From: Bordetella parapertussis
GTDB taxonomy: Bacteria; Pseudomonadota; Gammaproteobacteria; Burkholderiales; Burkholderiaceae_B
Direction of reading: 5' to 3'
DNA length: 11,827 bases
NCBI GenBank assembly: GCA_945911685.1
Contig: CAMEAW010000080.1
Coordinates: 1 to 11,827 of the forward strand
The notes below the pieces were generated by a model. The model had not been told where the DNA came from. It saw nothing but the letters and a program-made list of their open reading frames with translations, and did not search any database. Positions 1-6,746 of the stretch are shown piece after piece. Within the stretch, counting starts at the first letter, position 1; each line of letters opens with the position of its first letter. The translations under genes were made by a program, and so were the position numbers.

Positions 1-55
1 GTCAGATAATCAAGGATAATCGACTTCCTGACTTCGCACAGTAGACACGAGATTT

Positions 56-604
56 ATGGCCTTACGCGCAACCATTTATAAAGCTGAGCTCAATGTGGCG
101 GATGCTGATCGCCATTATTACGGTAGTCACGCCTTGACGCTTGCTCGGCACCCTTCAGAAACCGAAGAGCGCTTGATGGTGCGTGTGCTTGCCTTTGCCT
201 TGCATGCGCACGAAGACTTGGCTTTCACTAAAGGCTTGAGTGACGCCGACGAACCCGACATTTGGCTCAAAGACCTGACTGGTTCGATTGACCTTTGGAT
301 TGAGGTTGGGCAGCCTGACGAGCGGCGCATCTTGAAAGCTTGCGGCCGTGCCAAACAGGTCGTTGTGTATTGCTATAGCGGTCAGAACAGCAAGATTTGG
401 TGGGATGGCATTCGCAACAAGCTCGAGCGCGCGCGCAACTTAAAGGTGGTGTGTTTGCCTTCAGAAGATACTCGTGAGTTAGCCGCGCAGACACAGCGCA
501 GCATGATCTTGCATGCCAACATTCAAGATGGTGAAATTTTTATTTCAAATGATCAAGGTCAAATTACCTTTGTGCCAGAGGTTTGGCGCGAGGCAAAAGA
601 CTAA
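56..604 (+). CDS. yaeQ: YaeQ family protein
   Basis: This 182-residue protein matches the YaeQ family in length and along its whole sequence: the N-terminal MALRATIYKAELNVADADRHY, the region EERLMVRVLAFALHA, and the core DLWIEVGQP near residues 79-87 followed by a VVVYCY strand. Known structures of the family have a PD-(D/E)XK nuclease-like fold; the acidic residues D79 and E83 in that core would suit such a fold, but catalysis has not been established for the family as far as I know. It is a soluble cytoplasmic protein with no signal peptide or membrane segment. The ATG at 56 gives the canonical N-terminus, although the preceding ribosome-binding site is weak. The stop lies inside the first copy of a 27-bp tandem repeat. 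The neighbouring minus-strand cluster appears functionally unrelated. Confidence 0.93.
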   Translation: MALRATIYKAELNVADADRHYYGSHALTLARHPSETEERLMVRVLAFALHAHEDLAFTKGLSDADEPDIWLKDLTGSIDLWIEVGQPDERRILKACGRAKQVVVYCYSGQNSKIWWDGIRNKLERARNLKVVCLPSEDTRELAAQTQRSMILHANIQDGEIFISNDQGQITFVPEVWREAKD

Positions 605-651
605 GCCCCGTCGTGTCAAACGAAAGACTAAGCGCTGTTGTGTCAAACACG
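598..651. repeat. 27-bp imperfect tandem duplication at the end of yaeQ
   Basis: Two adjacent 27-bp units (598-624 and 625-651) match at 21 of 27 positions, sharing AGACTAAGC at the start and GTGTCAAAC later. The first unit contains the yaeQ stop codon. Because 27 is a multiple of three, the downstream reading frame carries the repeat as two nine-residue units (RLSPVVSNE and RLSAVVSNT). Each unit offers a GTG (613 and 640) as a possible start for the TonB-like stub. Confidence 0.7.
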
Positions 652-903
652 ATCGTTACGATTGAAAAAAAACCGTGGCTTCGCTCAGAGCGCGCGGCCT
701 CTGTGCTGCGACTGCTAGTTGTTGTCGCCGTGCACGGCGCGGTGATCGCTGCCTTTCTGAGCTGGTCGTGGTCGCCCGCTCCGATTGAAGTCTCTATTGT
801 GAGTCTCGAAGATCTTTGGGGTGAGGTGTCAACGTCAAGTCAAACGGTAATCAATGCCTTACCGCCTTGCGTCGTCACTGCGCTTTCAGCCAAGTGCGAA
901 TGA
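613..903 (+). pseudogene. TonB-like N-terminal fragment (membrane anchor only)
   Basis: The reading frame encodes a single hydrophobic segment, LRLLVVVAVHGAVIAAFLSW, followed by PAPIEVSIVSLEDL. This resembles the start of E. coli TonB, whose anchor contains the conserved His20 in IHGAVVAGLL and is followed by PISVTMVTPADL. After about 95 residues the frame ends at 901-903 with no proline-rich linker and no C-terminal receptor-binding domain, whereas full TonB proteins are about 220-300 residues. The start is uncertain: GTG at 613 and 640 and TTG at 583 are possible and none has a convincing ribosome-binding site. The last 29 bases overlap, tail-to-tail, the end of the minus-strand TlpA-fusion gene, which suggests the original 3' part was lost when the minus-strand cluster was joined here. 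A real small membrane protein cannot be excluded. Confidence 0.5.
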
Positions 904-2596
904 GCTCAAAATTTACCGCCCCGCGTATCCGTCTGACTTCACCCTTCGCGTTCACTAACATCGTAATGGGTAGCTCACCTTGCCATTTTGGGTCAATCTC
1001 ATGGCGCAGGTATTCATCAAAGACGGCAGCACTGGCACGATTGTCTCGATGTTCAAGGCCTGCCTGAGCGAGCGCTTGTGCCGCTGTTGCCAACGGCACC
1101 TGATCGACTTCGATGAACACAGTTTTTACGCTTGCAAATTCTTTTAAAAATTTACCCCAGTGTGGTAATTCTTCGAGACATGGCCCGCAAGTGAAACCCC
1201 AAAAATGTATGATTTGAGGCTTGCCACGACCGGAGGTAAGGATTTTTTTCCAATCGCCCGGTTGATACAGACCTAGCTTTGGTCTGTCAATTTCGAGCTC
1301 AATTAAACGATAGCCTTGCGCGGCCGTCAGCCAAGACAGGTAGGCAATACCCTCGCGTTGAATGAGTAAGGGATGATCAGAGTAGCCCACCGTTTCAGCG
1401 ATCATTTTTGGGGATGACCATTGCACGCCATCGTCAGTTGAATACTGGGCAAAAACTGCAGTGCGTTTGCCGTCAAATTCTTTCCAGGTCAACCAAAGTG
1501 CTGATGGAGTAGAGAGTAGGTATGGGCGCCCTGGCATTGCTTCGGGGTTACCGATGGCAACGGGGTTTGAATAGGTTGTTCCCTGATCGGTCGAGCGTGC
1601 ATAAAAACTTCCAGTCCTAGCGCTACCCTGCGTAAACCAGGCGACGTGTTGCACGCCTGCTGCAGACACCGCCAAGGCCGGGCCATGATGTGGGCAGCTA
1701 TCGGTGGCCCAGGCATCTACTGCAACGCGGCGAGTCGGGCCCGGTTGTGTAGGCGTTGTAAACGTTTGTGTTGCATGATCACGCACCGACCCCTCAAAAA
1801 TCGCACGATATAGAATCACTGGTAAGCCGTTGGGGGTAAGAGCAGACGCGATCCGACAGCATTCACAACTGCTGCTTTGTGCAATGCTTTCTTGCGAAAA
1901 TGTTTGAGCACCGTCAGGTGACCATGCATAGGCGATTGAGCCGCCTAACTGTTTTTTACCCGACTTGTTTGCTTGAGCGACTAGGCGCTTATCAATCCAA
2001 CTCGCAAAAATCTGGCCCTGCGGATCGGTCAGTAAGCTAGGAAACCGCTGACTAGTTGGATCTTGGCTGATCGGTGCCGGCGCAGAAAAGTTCTTTCCGC
2101 TATCGACAGAGCGTGAAACGTTGACCTGTGCATTCCAGTTTTTGTCGCGAAAGAAACCATAGGCAACGATCAGATTATTTTGTTTGTCGCTGACTAACTG
2201 TGGGCGCGCATCGGGGCCCGTATCTAGAAAAGCGCCGTGTTGAGCGATTTCTGTGCGAGGCTCAAAACTGACGCCAAGGTCGGTTGAGCGCGCGATCGAA
2301 ATCGCCCCGCCGCCCGCCCAGGTCAGCCACAGTGCACCGTCTTGAGTAAAGAGTGGTGTTGCAGCGCGTGCGCACTGTAGCGTTGTATCTTTGCATTGTG
2401 CCGCTGCACTCGTTCGGGTGGCAGGGCTTGCCGCGCTTGTTGTCGTTTGCGCTCCGTGAGAGTGCTGCGCAAAGGCGATGGGCTGAGCGAGTATCCCCCC
2501 CGCGCTCAACATACCTGTGAGCCACAGGCTTTGAGCAAGCCTTAACGTGGAACCGAGTACTAGTTGCTTCATGTGCATGATCAGAGCCATCTGCAT
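875..2596 (-). CDS. Secreted BNR/sialidase-like protein with C-terminal TlpA-like thioredoxin domain
   Basis: Numbered from the ATG at 2596, the protein is 573 residues; starts at 2578 (MHMKQ) or 2572 (MKQ) would give a more standard signal peptide ending near AFAQ (residue 44). Residues about 80-435 form a BNR-type beta-propeller with Asp-box-like repeats STDLGVSF (104), SVDSGKNF (163), SPDGAQTF (226), STDQGTTY (335) and STDDGVQW (386). Residues about 455-573 form a TlpA-like thioredoxin fold with FWGFTCGPC, the redox pair being Cys470 and Cys473. The propeller also contains CECC (244-247), CPHHGP (301-306) and Cys68/Cys75, which are unexpected in a glycosidase and look suited to metal or disulfide chemistry. 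It is exported and probably periplasmic. It is the last gene of the receptor operon, so a role in handling or reducing an imported metal is likelier than sialic-acid cleavage. That role is inferred from context. Confidence 0.85.
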   Translation of the reverse strand: MQMALIMHMKQLVLGSTLRLAQSLWLTGMLSAGGILAQPIAFAQHSHGAQTTTSAASPATRTSAAAQCKDTTLQCARAATPLFTQDGALWLTWAGGGAISIARSTDLGVSFEPRTEIAQHGAFLDTGPDARPQLVSDKQNNLIVAYGFFRDKNWNAQVNVSRSVDSGKNFSAPAPISQDPTSQRFPSLLTDPQGQIFASWIDKRLVAQANKSGKKQLGGSIAYAWSPDGAQTFSQESIAQSSSCECCRIASALTPNGLPVILYRAIFEGSVRDHATQTFTTPTQPGPTRRVAVDAWATDSCPHHGPALAVSAAGVQHVAWFTQGSARTGSFYARSTDQGTTYSNPVAIGNPEAMPGRPYLLSTPSALWLTWKEFDGKRTAVFAQYSTDDGVQWSSPKMIAETVGYSDHPLLIQREGIAYLSWLTAAQGYRLIELEIDRPKLGLYQPGDWKKILTSGRGKPQIIHFWGFTCGPCLEELPHWGKFLKEFASVKTVFIEVDQVPLATAAQALAQAGLEHRDNRASAAVFDEYLRHEIDPKWQGELPITMLVNAKGEVRRIRGAVNFELIRTWLKAQ

Positions 2597-2658
2597 ATTT
2601 CCATTTGCTTATTTATTAGAACCATCTGCTCAGTGATGAGAGTCTTCTGCTTTTTCAT
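2581..2658 (-). CDS. Possible 25-residue heptad-repeat micro-ORF
   Basis: On the minus strand an open frame from ATG 2658 reads MKKQK-TLITEQM-VLINKQM-EICRWL and stops at TGA 2583-2581. The same frame stays open further upstream, giving TLVKQV-TLLNKQM-SLM, with alternative starts at ATG 2667, GTG 2688 or TTG 2700. The seven-residue periodicity follows directly from the 21-bp DNA repeat. The stop is two bases before the ATG at 2578 of the TlpA-fusion gene (TGATCATG), the usual geometry for translational coupling. No strong ribosome-binding site is visible before any of its starts, so translation is unproven and the DNA repeat itself may be what matters. Confidence 0.3.
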   Translation of the reverse strand: MKKQKTLITEQMVLINKQMEICRWL

Positions 2659-2705
2659 CAGACTCATCTGCTTGTTCAATAAAGTCACTTGCTTAACCAA
2701 AGTGA
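2601..2705. repeat. Five 21-bp tandem repeats before the TlpA-fusion gene
   Basis: A CCATCTGCTT-like core recurs at 2601, 2622, 2643, 2664 and 2685, exactly 21 bp apart, with a further out-of-phase copy at 2587. On the minus strand the core reads AAGCAGATGR. The variable bases between cores differ, so this is an old or selected array and not a fresh duplication. A period of 21 bp equals two helical turns and also seven codons. The array fills most of the 164-bp gap between the receptor gene and the TlpA-fusion gene. Confidence 0.75.
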
Positions 2706-2719
2706 GGTGAAGAATCGAG

Positions 2720-2749
2720 ACAGCCTCTCTACAAAATGAGAAAGGCTGT
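2720..2749 (-). promoter_or_regulatory. Stem-loop after the receptor gene
   Basis: ACAGCCT (2720-2726) pairs with AGGCTGT (2743-2749), and CTCT/GAG pairing can extend the stem towards the loop ACAAAAT. It lies 11 bases beyond the receptor stop codon. No T-run follows on either strand, so it is not a standard intrinsic terminator. It may act as an attenuator, a processing site or 3'-end protection between the receptor and the TlpA-fusion gene. Confidence 0.4.
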
Positions 2750-2760
2750 TGCACGACGAA

Positions 2761-4950
2761 TTAAAACGTTGCCCTGACACCCAGTGTGAACCAGCGTGGT
2801 GGGCCCATGCTTGGTACGCCTGATGAACTGATCGTATTGCTTTGATATGCGGTGTAGGTCATGCCCTGAGCGAGATAATTGACATTGAACAGGTTCTGAA
2901 CGTTGCCATACAGCTGCACCGTCTTATCAAGTTGGTATCTAAAGCCAAGATTGACGAGGGTGGCGCCGTCATTTAACTGAGTGTGCGCAGTGTTGTTCCA
3001 GAAGGACGGAAACGACTGCAGTTGACCAGATAAGGCTAACTCGGGCGTCGCTTGCCATTGAACGCCTGCATTGAGCATCCAAGGAGGAACTTGACCAAGC
3101 TGTTCATTGGTGGGCGATGCGACATAATCAGACGAAGTCAAATAAGCCCACGTCTGCGTAAAACCTAGATTGACTTTGACTGTTTTGGATAGCGTGGCTT
3201 GACCCAAAATTTCGTAGCCACGAAGCGTTGCGCTACCGGCGTTGACGTTTTGCCTCAAGCTTGTAATGCTGCCCGCTGCAAGGCCAGTACCGGCGATGAG
3301 TGGATTACAGGTTGCCACTGTCGTGCACATGGTTGCGCCATCGATAAAGTTGCTCAAGTTATTGTTGAACACCGTCACCGAAAGGCTTGCATCCTTTTCT
3401 TTGGTACGCAGATCAAAACCAATCTCTTGCCCAAAGTTGGTTTGTGGTGCCAAGTTGGGATTAGCAATCGTGATCGAAGAGCCGCTCAGAAAGGTTCGAT
3501 ACAACTGATTCATACCCGGTGCCGCAAAGTTTCGATAGACTGCCGCACGTAGATCAAATTGATCGTTCACATAGTATTTAATACCCAAGGTGGGATTAAA
3601 ACTTGCGTAACTATTGTTCGCGAGTGGTGCATTGATGGGTGTTGCTGCTTTACCTGCCGTGTAAACGTTGCCAGTCAAGCTTGAGTTGGTGACCTGATAA
3701 AAATCTTCGCGTAAGCCAAAGTTGATGTCTACGGGCGCATCTTTAAACTTGTAGGTGCCAGTGACAAACAGACCTTGAAAGCTATTTTGACCCTTGTTAA
3801 TCAGATTGGCAGAATTGAAGCCGTTTGCGGCGTACTGATTGATGTTGTCATCTGATGAAATGATTCGACCATCCACACCAAATTTCACGTCTTTAAATTG
3901 ACCAAAATCTTTTTGATAAAAAACAGACATCCCAAAGTTTTGATAGTTGTCTGTTTCGTCTTGGCTCATATACGGTACCCCTCTGCTCGGGGTGAAGATA
4001 TTGAACGTTGGCGTTTGGGCTGAATTGGTCGTCTTCATTTGTTGAAACGCGCCCCAGGCGTTGAAGTTGATGCTGCTGTTGTCGGCAAAACGTGTGGTGC
4101 CGCCCGCAGATAGCACGTAGTTGTTCCATTGGTTGCTGGCGTTTTGCCACGTCGCGCTGGTTTCTGACGTTTCGTTCAAATTGAGTTTTGCGTAATATTT
4201 CGAATCTGCGCTTGGTGTGAAGATCGAATAAAGCGTCAAGTTATTGACTTGAGATGCCGTAGCGGTCATGTAAGGATTTCGATAGCGCTCGGGCGTGGCG
4301 TTGTACCCTTGAGTTTGCGAGCGGTCATAGCTAATGCCCAACGACATCTTGTCTGTTTTAAAAATCCGTCCAGAAAAGCCGGCGTTCAGCGTGCTGTAGC
4401 TACCGTAGTCGGAATAGACGCTCAGTTTGTCTTCTTGAGGGGGGCGCGTCACGATATTGACCACACCACCCATGGCCAAGTTACCCCACAGGCTGGTCGC
4501 GCCACCGCCGCGAATGACCTCGATGCTCTCAATCGAATTTTTTGGGATGCGTGCCCAGTTGACCGTGCGAAAGAATGGGTCATTAAATGGAATGCCATCC
4601 ACCATTACCAAGGTGTTGATGTTGGTACTGGTGCCAAAGCCTCGAATGCTAAAGGTGCTGCCAGTTGGGTGCAGTGAGGTCGAGGGGATTTGATTGACAA
4701 AAATCCCAGGGATTTTGTTGATAATTTGATCAGTTGAAGTCTCGGGGCTGTTAATGACCTCCTCGCGAGGGATGACTGTTGTGCTGAAAGGCAAACTTTC
4801 AAGTTCAATGCCGCGTCCAGCAGATACCGTGACGGGGCTAAGTGTGGCAACGGAGGAGCCGTTCACTTGTACCGTTTGCGCCGACGCAGCGGTTGAGGCT
4901 GCCAGTAAAGACATCACCACTAGAGGGTGAAGAGAGTGTATTTTTTTCAC
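2761..4950 (-). CDS. TonB-dependent outer-membrane receptor
   Basis: This 729-residue protein has a signal peptide (cut near ASA/QT, residue 24) and a probable TonB box SPVTVSA at 38-44. A plug domain spans roughly 50-170 (TTVIPREEVINS, SIRGFG, VMVDGIPFNDP, IESIEVIRGGGATSLWG, GGVVNIVTR), and the 22-strand barrel ends in the expected terminal aromatic residue (GVRATF). The start is a GTG at 4950, supported by an AGGA ribosome-binding site eight bases upstream. Such receptors import scarce chelated metals or other ligands using force from TonB-ExbB-ExbD, which is encoded just upstream. The preceding gene is a DUF2946/CruR-type protein; in Bordetella pertussis the order DUF2946-receptor (bp2923-bfrG) is copper-repressed. 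Copper or a copper chelate is therefore the best substrate guess, but the sequence alone does not show it. Confidence 0.95.
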   Translation of the reverse strand: MKKIHSLHPLVVMSLLAASTAASAQTVQVNGSSVATLSPVTVSAGRGIELESLPFSTTVIPREEVINSPETSTDQIINKIPGIFVNQIPSTSLHPTGSTFSIRGFGTSTNINTLVMVDGIPFNDPFFRTVNWARIPKNSIESIEVIRGGGATSLWGNLAMGGVVNIVTRPPQEDKLSVYSDYGSYSTLNAGFSGRIFKTDKMSLGISYDRSQTQGYNATPERYRNPYMTATASQVNNLTLYSIFTPSADSKYYAKLNLNETSETSATWQNASNQWNNYVLSAGGTTRFADNSSINFNAWGAFQQMKTTNSAQTPTFNIFTPSRGVPYMSQDETDNYQNFGMSVFYQKDFGQFKDVKFGVDGRIISSDDNINQYAANGFNSANLINKGQNSFQGLFVTGTYKFKDAPVDINFGLREDFYQVTNSSLTGNVYTAGKAATPINAPLANNSYASFNPTLGIKYYVNDQFDLRAAVYRNFAAPGMNQLYRTFLSGSSITIANPNLAPQTNFGQEIGFDLRTKEKDASLSVTVFNNNLSNFIDGATMCTTVATCNPLIAGTGLAAGSITSLRQNVNAGSATLRGYEILGQATLSKTVKVNLGFTQTWAYLTSSDYVASPTNEQLGQVPPWMLNAGVQWQATPELALSGQLQSFPSFWNNTAHTQLNDGATLVNLGFRYQLDKTVQLYGNVQNLFNVNYLAQGMTYTAYQSNTISSSGVPSMGPPRWFTLGVRATF

Positions 4951-5079
4951 AAGATATTCCTAGAGTCTGAAATAAAACGGAGCAACGCTGAGTGCGTTGA
5001 TCAAAACAAAACAGACACGTTAGACATTACAGGCGAAGGGTGTTAAACCCGTGGCGTGCGATTGACCCAAGGTGCCGCG
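4951..5079 (-). promoter_or_regulatory. Leader between DUF2946 gene and receptor; possible Rho-dependent attenuation zone
   Basis: This 129-base gap separates the stop of the DUF2946 gene from the receptor start. Read as minus-strand RNA, its first half is rich in C and relatively poor in G, as expected of Rho loading sites, and there is no intrinsic terminator. By analogy with CruR of Bordetella pertussis, this is where transcription would end when copper lets the ribosome leave the RAPP motif. A weak promoter (TTGGGT, 17 bases, TTTAAC) can be drawn here, but I do not trust it. The AGGA before the receptor's GTG lies at the downstream end. Confidence 0.4.
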
Positions 5080-5089
5080 TTAGGCGGCA
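5073..5089 (-). promoter_or_regulatory. Hairpin overlapping the DUF2946 stop codon
   Basis: TGCCGC (5073-5078) and GCGGCA (5084-5089) form a perfect six-pair stem around a five-base loop that contains most of the TAA stop. A ribosome paused on the RAPP codons (5103-5092) would cover it, so the stem could form only after release. No T-run follows. Confidence 0.4.
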
Positions 5090-5466
5090 GTCGGGGGTGC
5101 TCTAGGATGGGATGGAGGCCAGACAAATGGATGCGAGTGCGTCGAAGACACGGGTAACGCGGCTTCGGCCATCGCTATGAACAGCGGTGGTACAACTTTT
5201 GGTTGCGAGGTTAAGGCAACAGGATTGACACTGCACCAAGTGCAATGTTCAGGCGACGCTGCTGTTTCGTTTGTAGTAGTTTGCTCGCGGATTTCGCCGG
5301 AAGCAGTGTCTAGCCACTTCATCCCACTACTAGTGCAAATCGGTGCCAAAGAACCATCGGCAGACTGCAGGCGTGCAGAATGCGATAGTGTCGGCATAAG
5401 CGCCGAGAGGAGCACCGAGATGGCCGTGAGCCAAACCCAGAAGGAGCGTGTTAAATGATTTTTCAC
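5080..5466 (-). CDS. cruR: DUF2946 protein, CruR-type copper-responsive upstream ORF (receptor-proximal copy)
   Basis: This 128-residue protein starts at GTG 5466 with no clear ribosome-binding site, 33 bases after exbD. Residues 8-29 form an N-terminal membrane or export segment ending LMPTLSHS. Then come the family motif ICTSSGMKWLD (Cys44), the CXXC pair HCTWC (Cys75, Cys78), the aromatic-proline patch HPFVWPP, and the C-terminal RAPP (122-125) just three residues before the stop. In Bordetella pertussis CruR, the nascent chain senses copper through CXXC, and translation arrest at RAPP controls Rho-dependent termination before the receptor gene. Both motifs and the position directly before a receptor are present here, so the same mechanism is a well-founded inference. 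The mature protein may have little function of its own. It is a paralogue of the copy at 7737-8132. Confidence 0.88.
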   Translation of the reverse strand: MKNHLTRSFWVWLTAISVLLSALMPTLSHSARLQSADGSLAPICTSSGMKWLDTASGEIREQTTTNETAASPEHCTWCSVNPVALTSQPKVVPPLFIAMAEAALPVSSTHSHPFVWPPSHPRAPPTAA

Positions 5467-5499
5467 AGTGCGAAGATCATAGCATTTGAGCTTGTTGGC

Positions 5500-5949
5500 T
5501 TAGCGACCTGGTTGCCGACTATTTGTGACCGGCGGCGGGCTTTCGGTAACAAACGAGATCTTGTTGATGCCCGCCCTGTTTGCAGCCGCCATGGCTTGCG
5601 CAACCTTTTCGTATGCGGTTTGACGATCGGCCCGTAAATGTAATTCAGGTGACTTCACGTCAGCCGGTAGCTTTTCGCGCAATGTTTGTTCGATCGCTTC
5701 AGGCTGTGTCGCCAAGCCATTTACAAAAAATACTCCCTGTTCATCGATCGACAGTTGCAGCGCTTTTGCATTTTGATCGATGGCGGTGCTTTCGGCGCGC
5801 GGCAGATCAACCGGTACGGCTTGATTCAACAACGGGGCTGTAATAATGAAAATGACCAATAAGACCAACATCACGTCAACCAGTGGCGTGGTGTTGATGT
5901 CGTTCATGGGCTGAGACCCAAGGCCTGAACTAAATGAAGAAAAGGCCAT
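5500..5949 (-). CDS. exbD: ExbD/TolR biopolymer transport protein
   Basis: This 149-residue protein has a short cytoplasmic N-terminus, one transmembrane helix (about 24-41, LVDVMLVLLVIFIITAP) and a periplasmic domain ending ISFVTESPPP. The essential proton-translocating aspartate is Asp25, the same number as in E. coli ExbD. With ExbB it forms the inner-membrane motor that turns proton-motive force into movement of TonB. The ATG at 5949 lies four bases after the exbB stop, and an AGAGGTG ribosome-binding site overlaps the exbB end, so the two are tightly coupled. The CruR-type gene follows 33 bases downstream. Confidence 0.95.
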   Translation of the reverse strand: MAFSSFSSGLGSQPMNDINTTPLVDVMLVLLVIFIITAPLLNQAVPVDLPRAESTAIDQNAKALQLSIDEQGVFFVNGLATQPEAIEQTLREKLPADVKSPELHLRADRQTAYEKVAQAMAAANRAGINKISFVTESPPPVTNSRQPGR

Positions 5950-5953
5950 AAAC

Positions 5954-6679
5954 TTACACCTCTTTATTGAAGTGAGCGTTACTGAGAGCTGGCTTTGATG
6001 CGGTTCGCATCCCGCCGACTAAATAATTATGCAAGCTATGTGCAAACCCATCTAAGCGGGCCGTCACCAGCCTGTTTGAGCGCGCGCAAGCGTTGTAAGC
6101 GAGCACTGCCGGGATGGCAACAAACAAGCCGGCAGCTGTCATGATTAAGGCCTCGCCAACCGGCCCTGCAACTTGGTCCAGGCCAACTTGCCGAACCCCA
6201 CTGAGCCCAACCAACGCATGATAAATACCCCAGACCGTACCAAGCAGGCCCACGAAGGGGGCGGTTGCGCCAATTGAGGCCAAAAAGGTGAGGCCGCTCT
6301 CGACCCGAGTTTGTGCTGAGACGATTGATTGTTGCAGCGTTCGAGCAATAAACTCATTTTTATCGGCTTGAGCGCCGATGCCTTTAGTTGCATTTTGATC
6401 GTAAGCCGTGGCCGCGGTGATTGCTTCAGTTGCCATCGCAGAGAAAGAACCAAAGCGATCTTGTTCTTGAATCACACGTAGCGCCTCGGCATTGTCTGGC
6501 GCGGACCAAAATTGGCTCAAGGCTCTTTCAGTGCTCGTCTTGTAGCGCCAATGCGCGGTGAGTTTGCCGAGCATGACGATCCAACTTGCAATCGACATGA
6601 ATAATAAAACAAGGGCGACGCCACGCGTAATCGCATCACCTTGACTCCAAACGTGTGCTAGGCCCAGAGAGGTATTCAT
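5954..6679 (-). CDS. exbB: ExbB/TolQ proton channel protein
   Basis: This 241-residue protein is close to the length of E. coli ExbB (244). It has a first transmembrane segment at about 18-38, a long cytoplasmic region, and two helices at about 130-155 and 172-197. The core SIGATAPFVGLLGTVWGIYHAL and the stretch VGEALIMTAAGLFVAIPAV contain Thr148, Glu176 and Thr181, the same positions as the functional residues lining the proton path in E. coli. The ATG at 6679 has a strong AGGAG ribosome-binding site seven bases upstream. It lies between tonB (68 bases away) and exbD (4 bases away) in one operon and makes the TonB-ExbB-ExbD complex complete. Confidence 0.95.
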   Translation of the reverse strand: MNTSLGLAHVWSQGDAITRGVALVLLFMSIASWIVMLGKLTAHWRYKTSTERALSQFWSAPDNAEALRVIQEQDRFGSFSAMATEAITAATAYDQNATKGIGAQADKNEFIARTLQQSIVSAQTRVESGLTFLASIGATAPFVGLLGTVWGIYHALVGLSGVRQVGLDQVAGPVGEALIMTAAGLFVAIPAVLAYNACARSNRLVTARLDGFAHSLHNYLVGGMRTASKPALSNAHFNKEV

Positions 6680-6746
6680 TGCGGGCTCCTGTGTAGAAAA
6701 AGGGTTGAGATAGATATCGAAAAGGGCATGCAGTTATTCATCGCGA

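Noticed and set aside
5..21. GATAATC repeated ten bases apart upstream of yaeQ
   Set aside because: It is too short to support an operator, and the upstream context is cut off by the window edge.
875..2596. Calling the BNR protein a true sialidase
   Set aside because: Asp-box repeats alone do not show sialidase activity, and the operon, the extra cysteines and the thioredoxin domain point elsewhere.
3199..4693. Long plus-strand open frames (3199-3552, 4249-4677, 4457-4693) inside the receptor gene
   Set aside because: They are antisense to a clearly conserved receptor sequence, have no recognisable domains and low-complexity, unlikely compositions.
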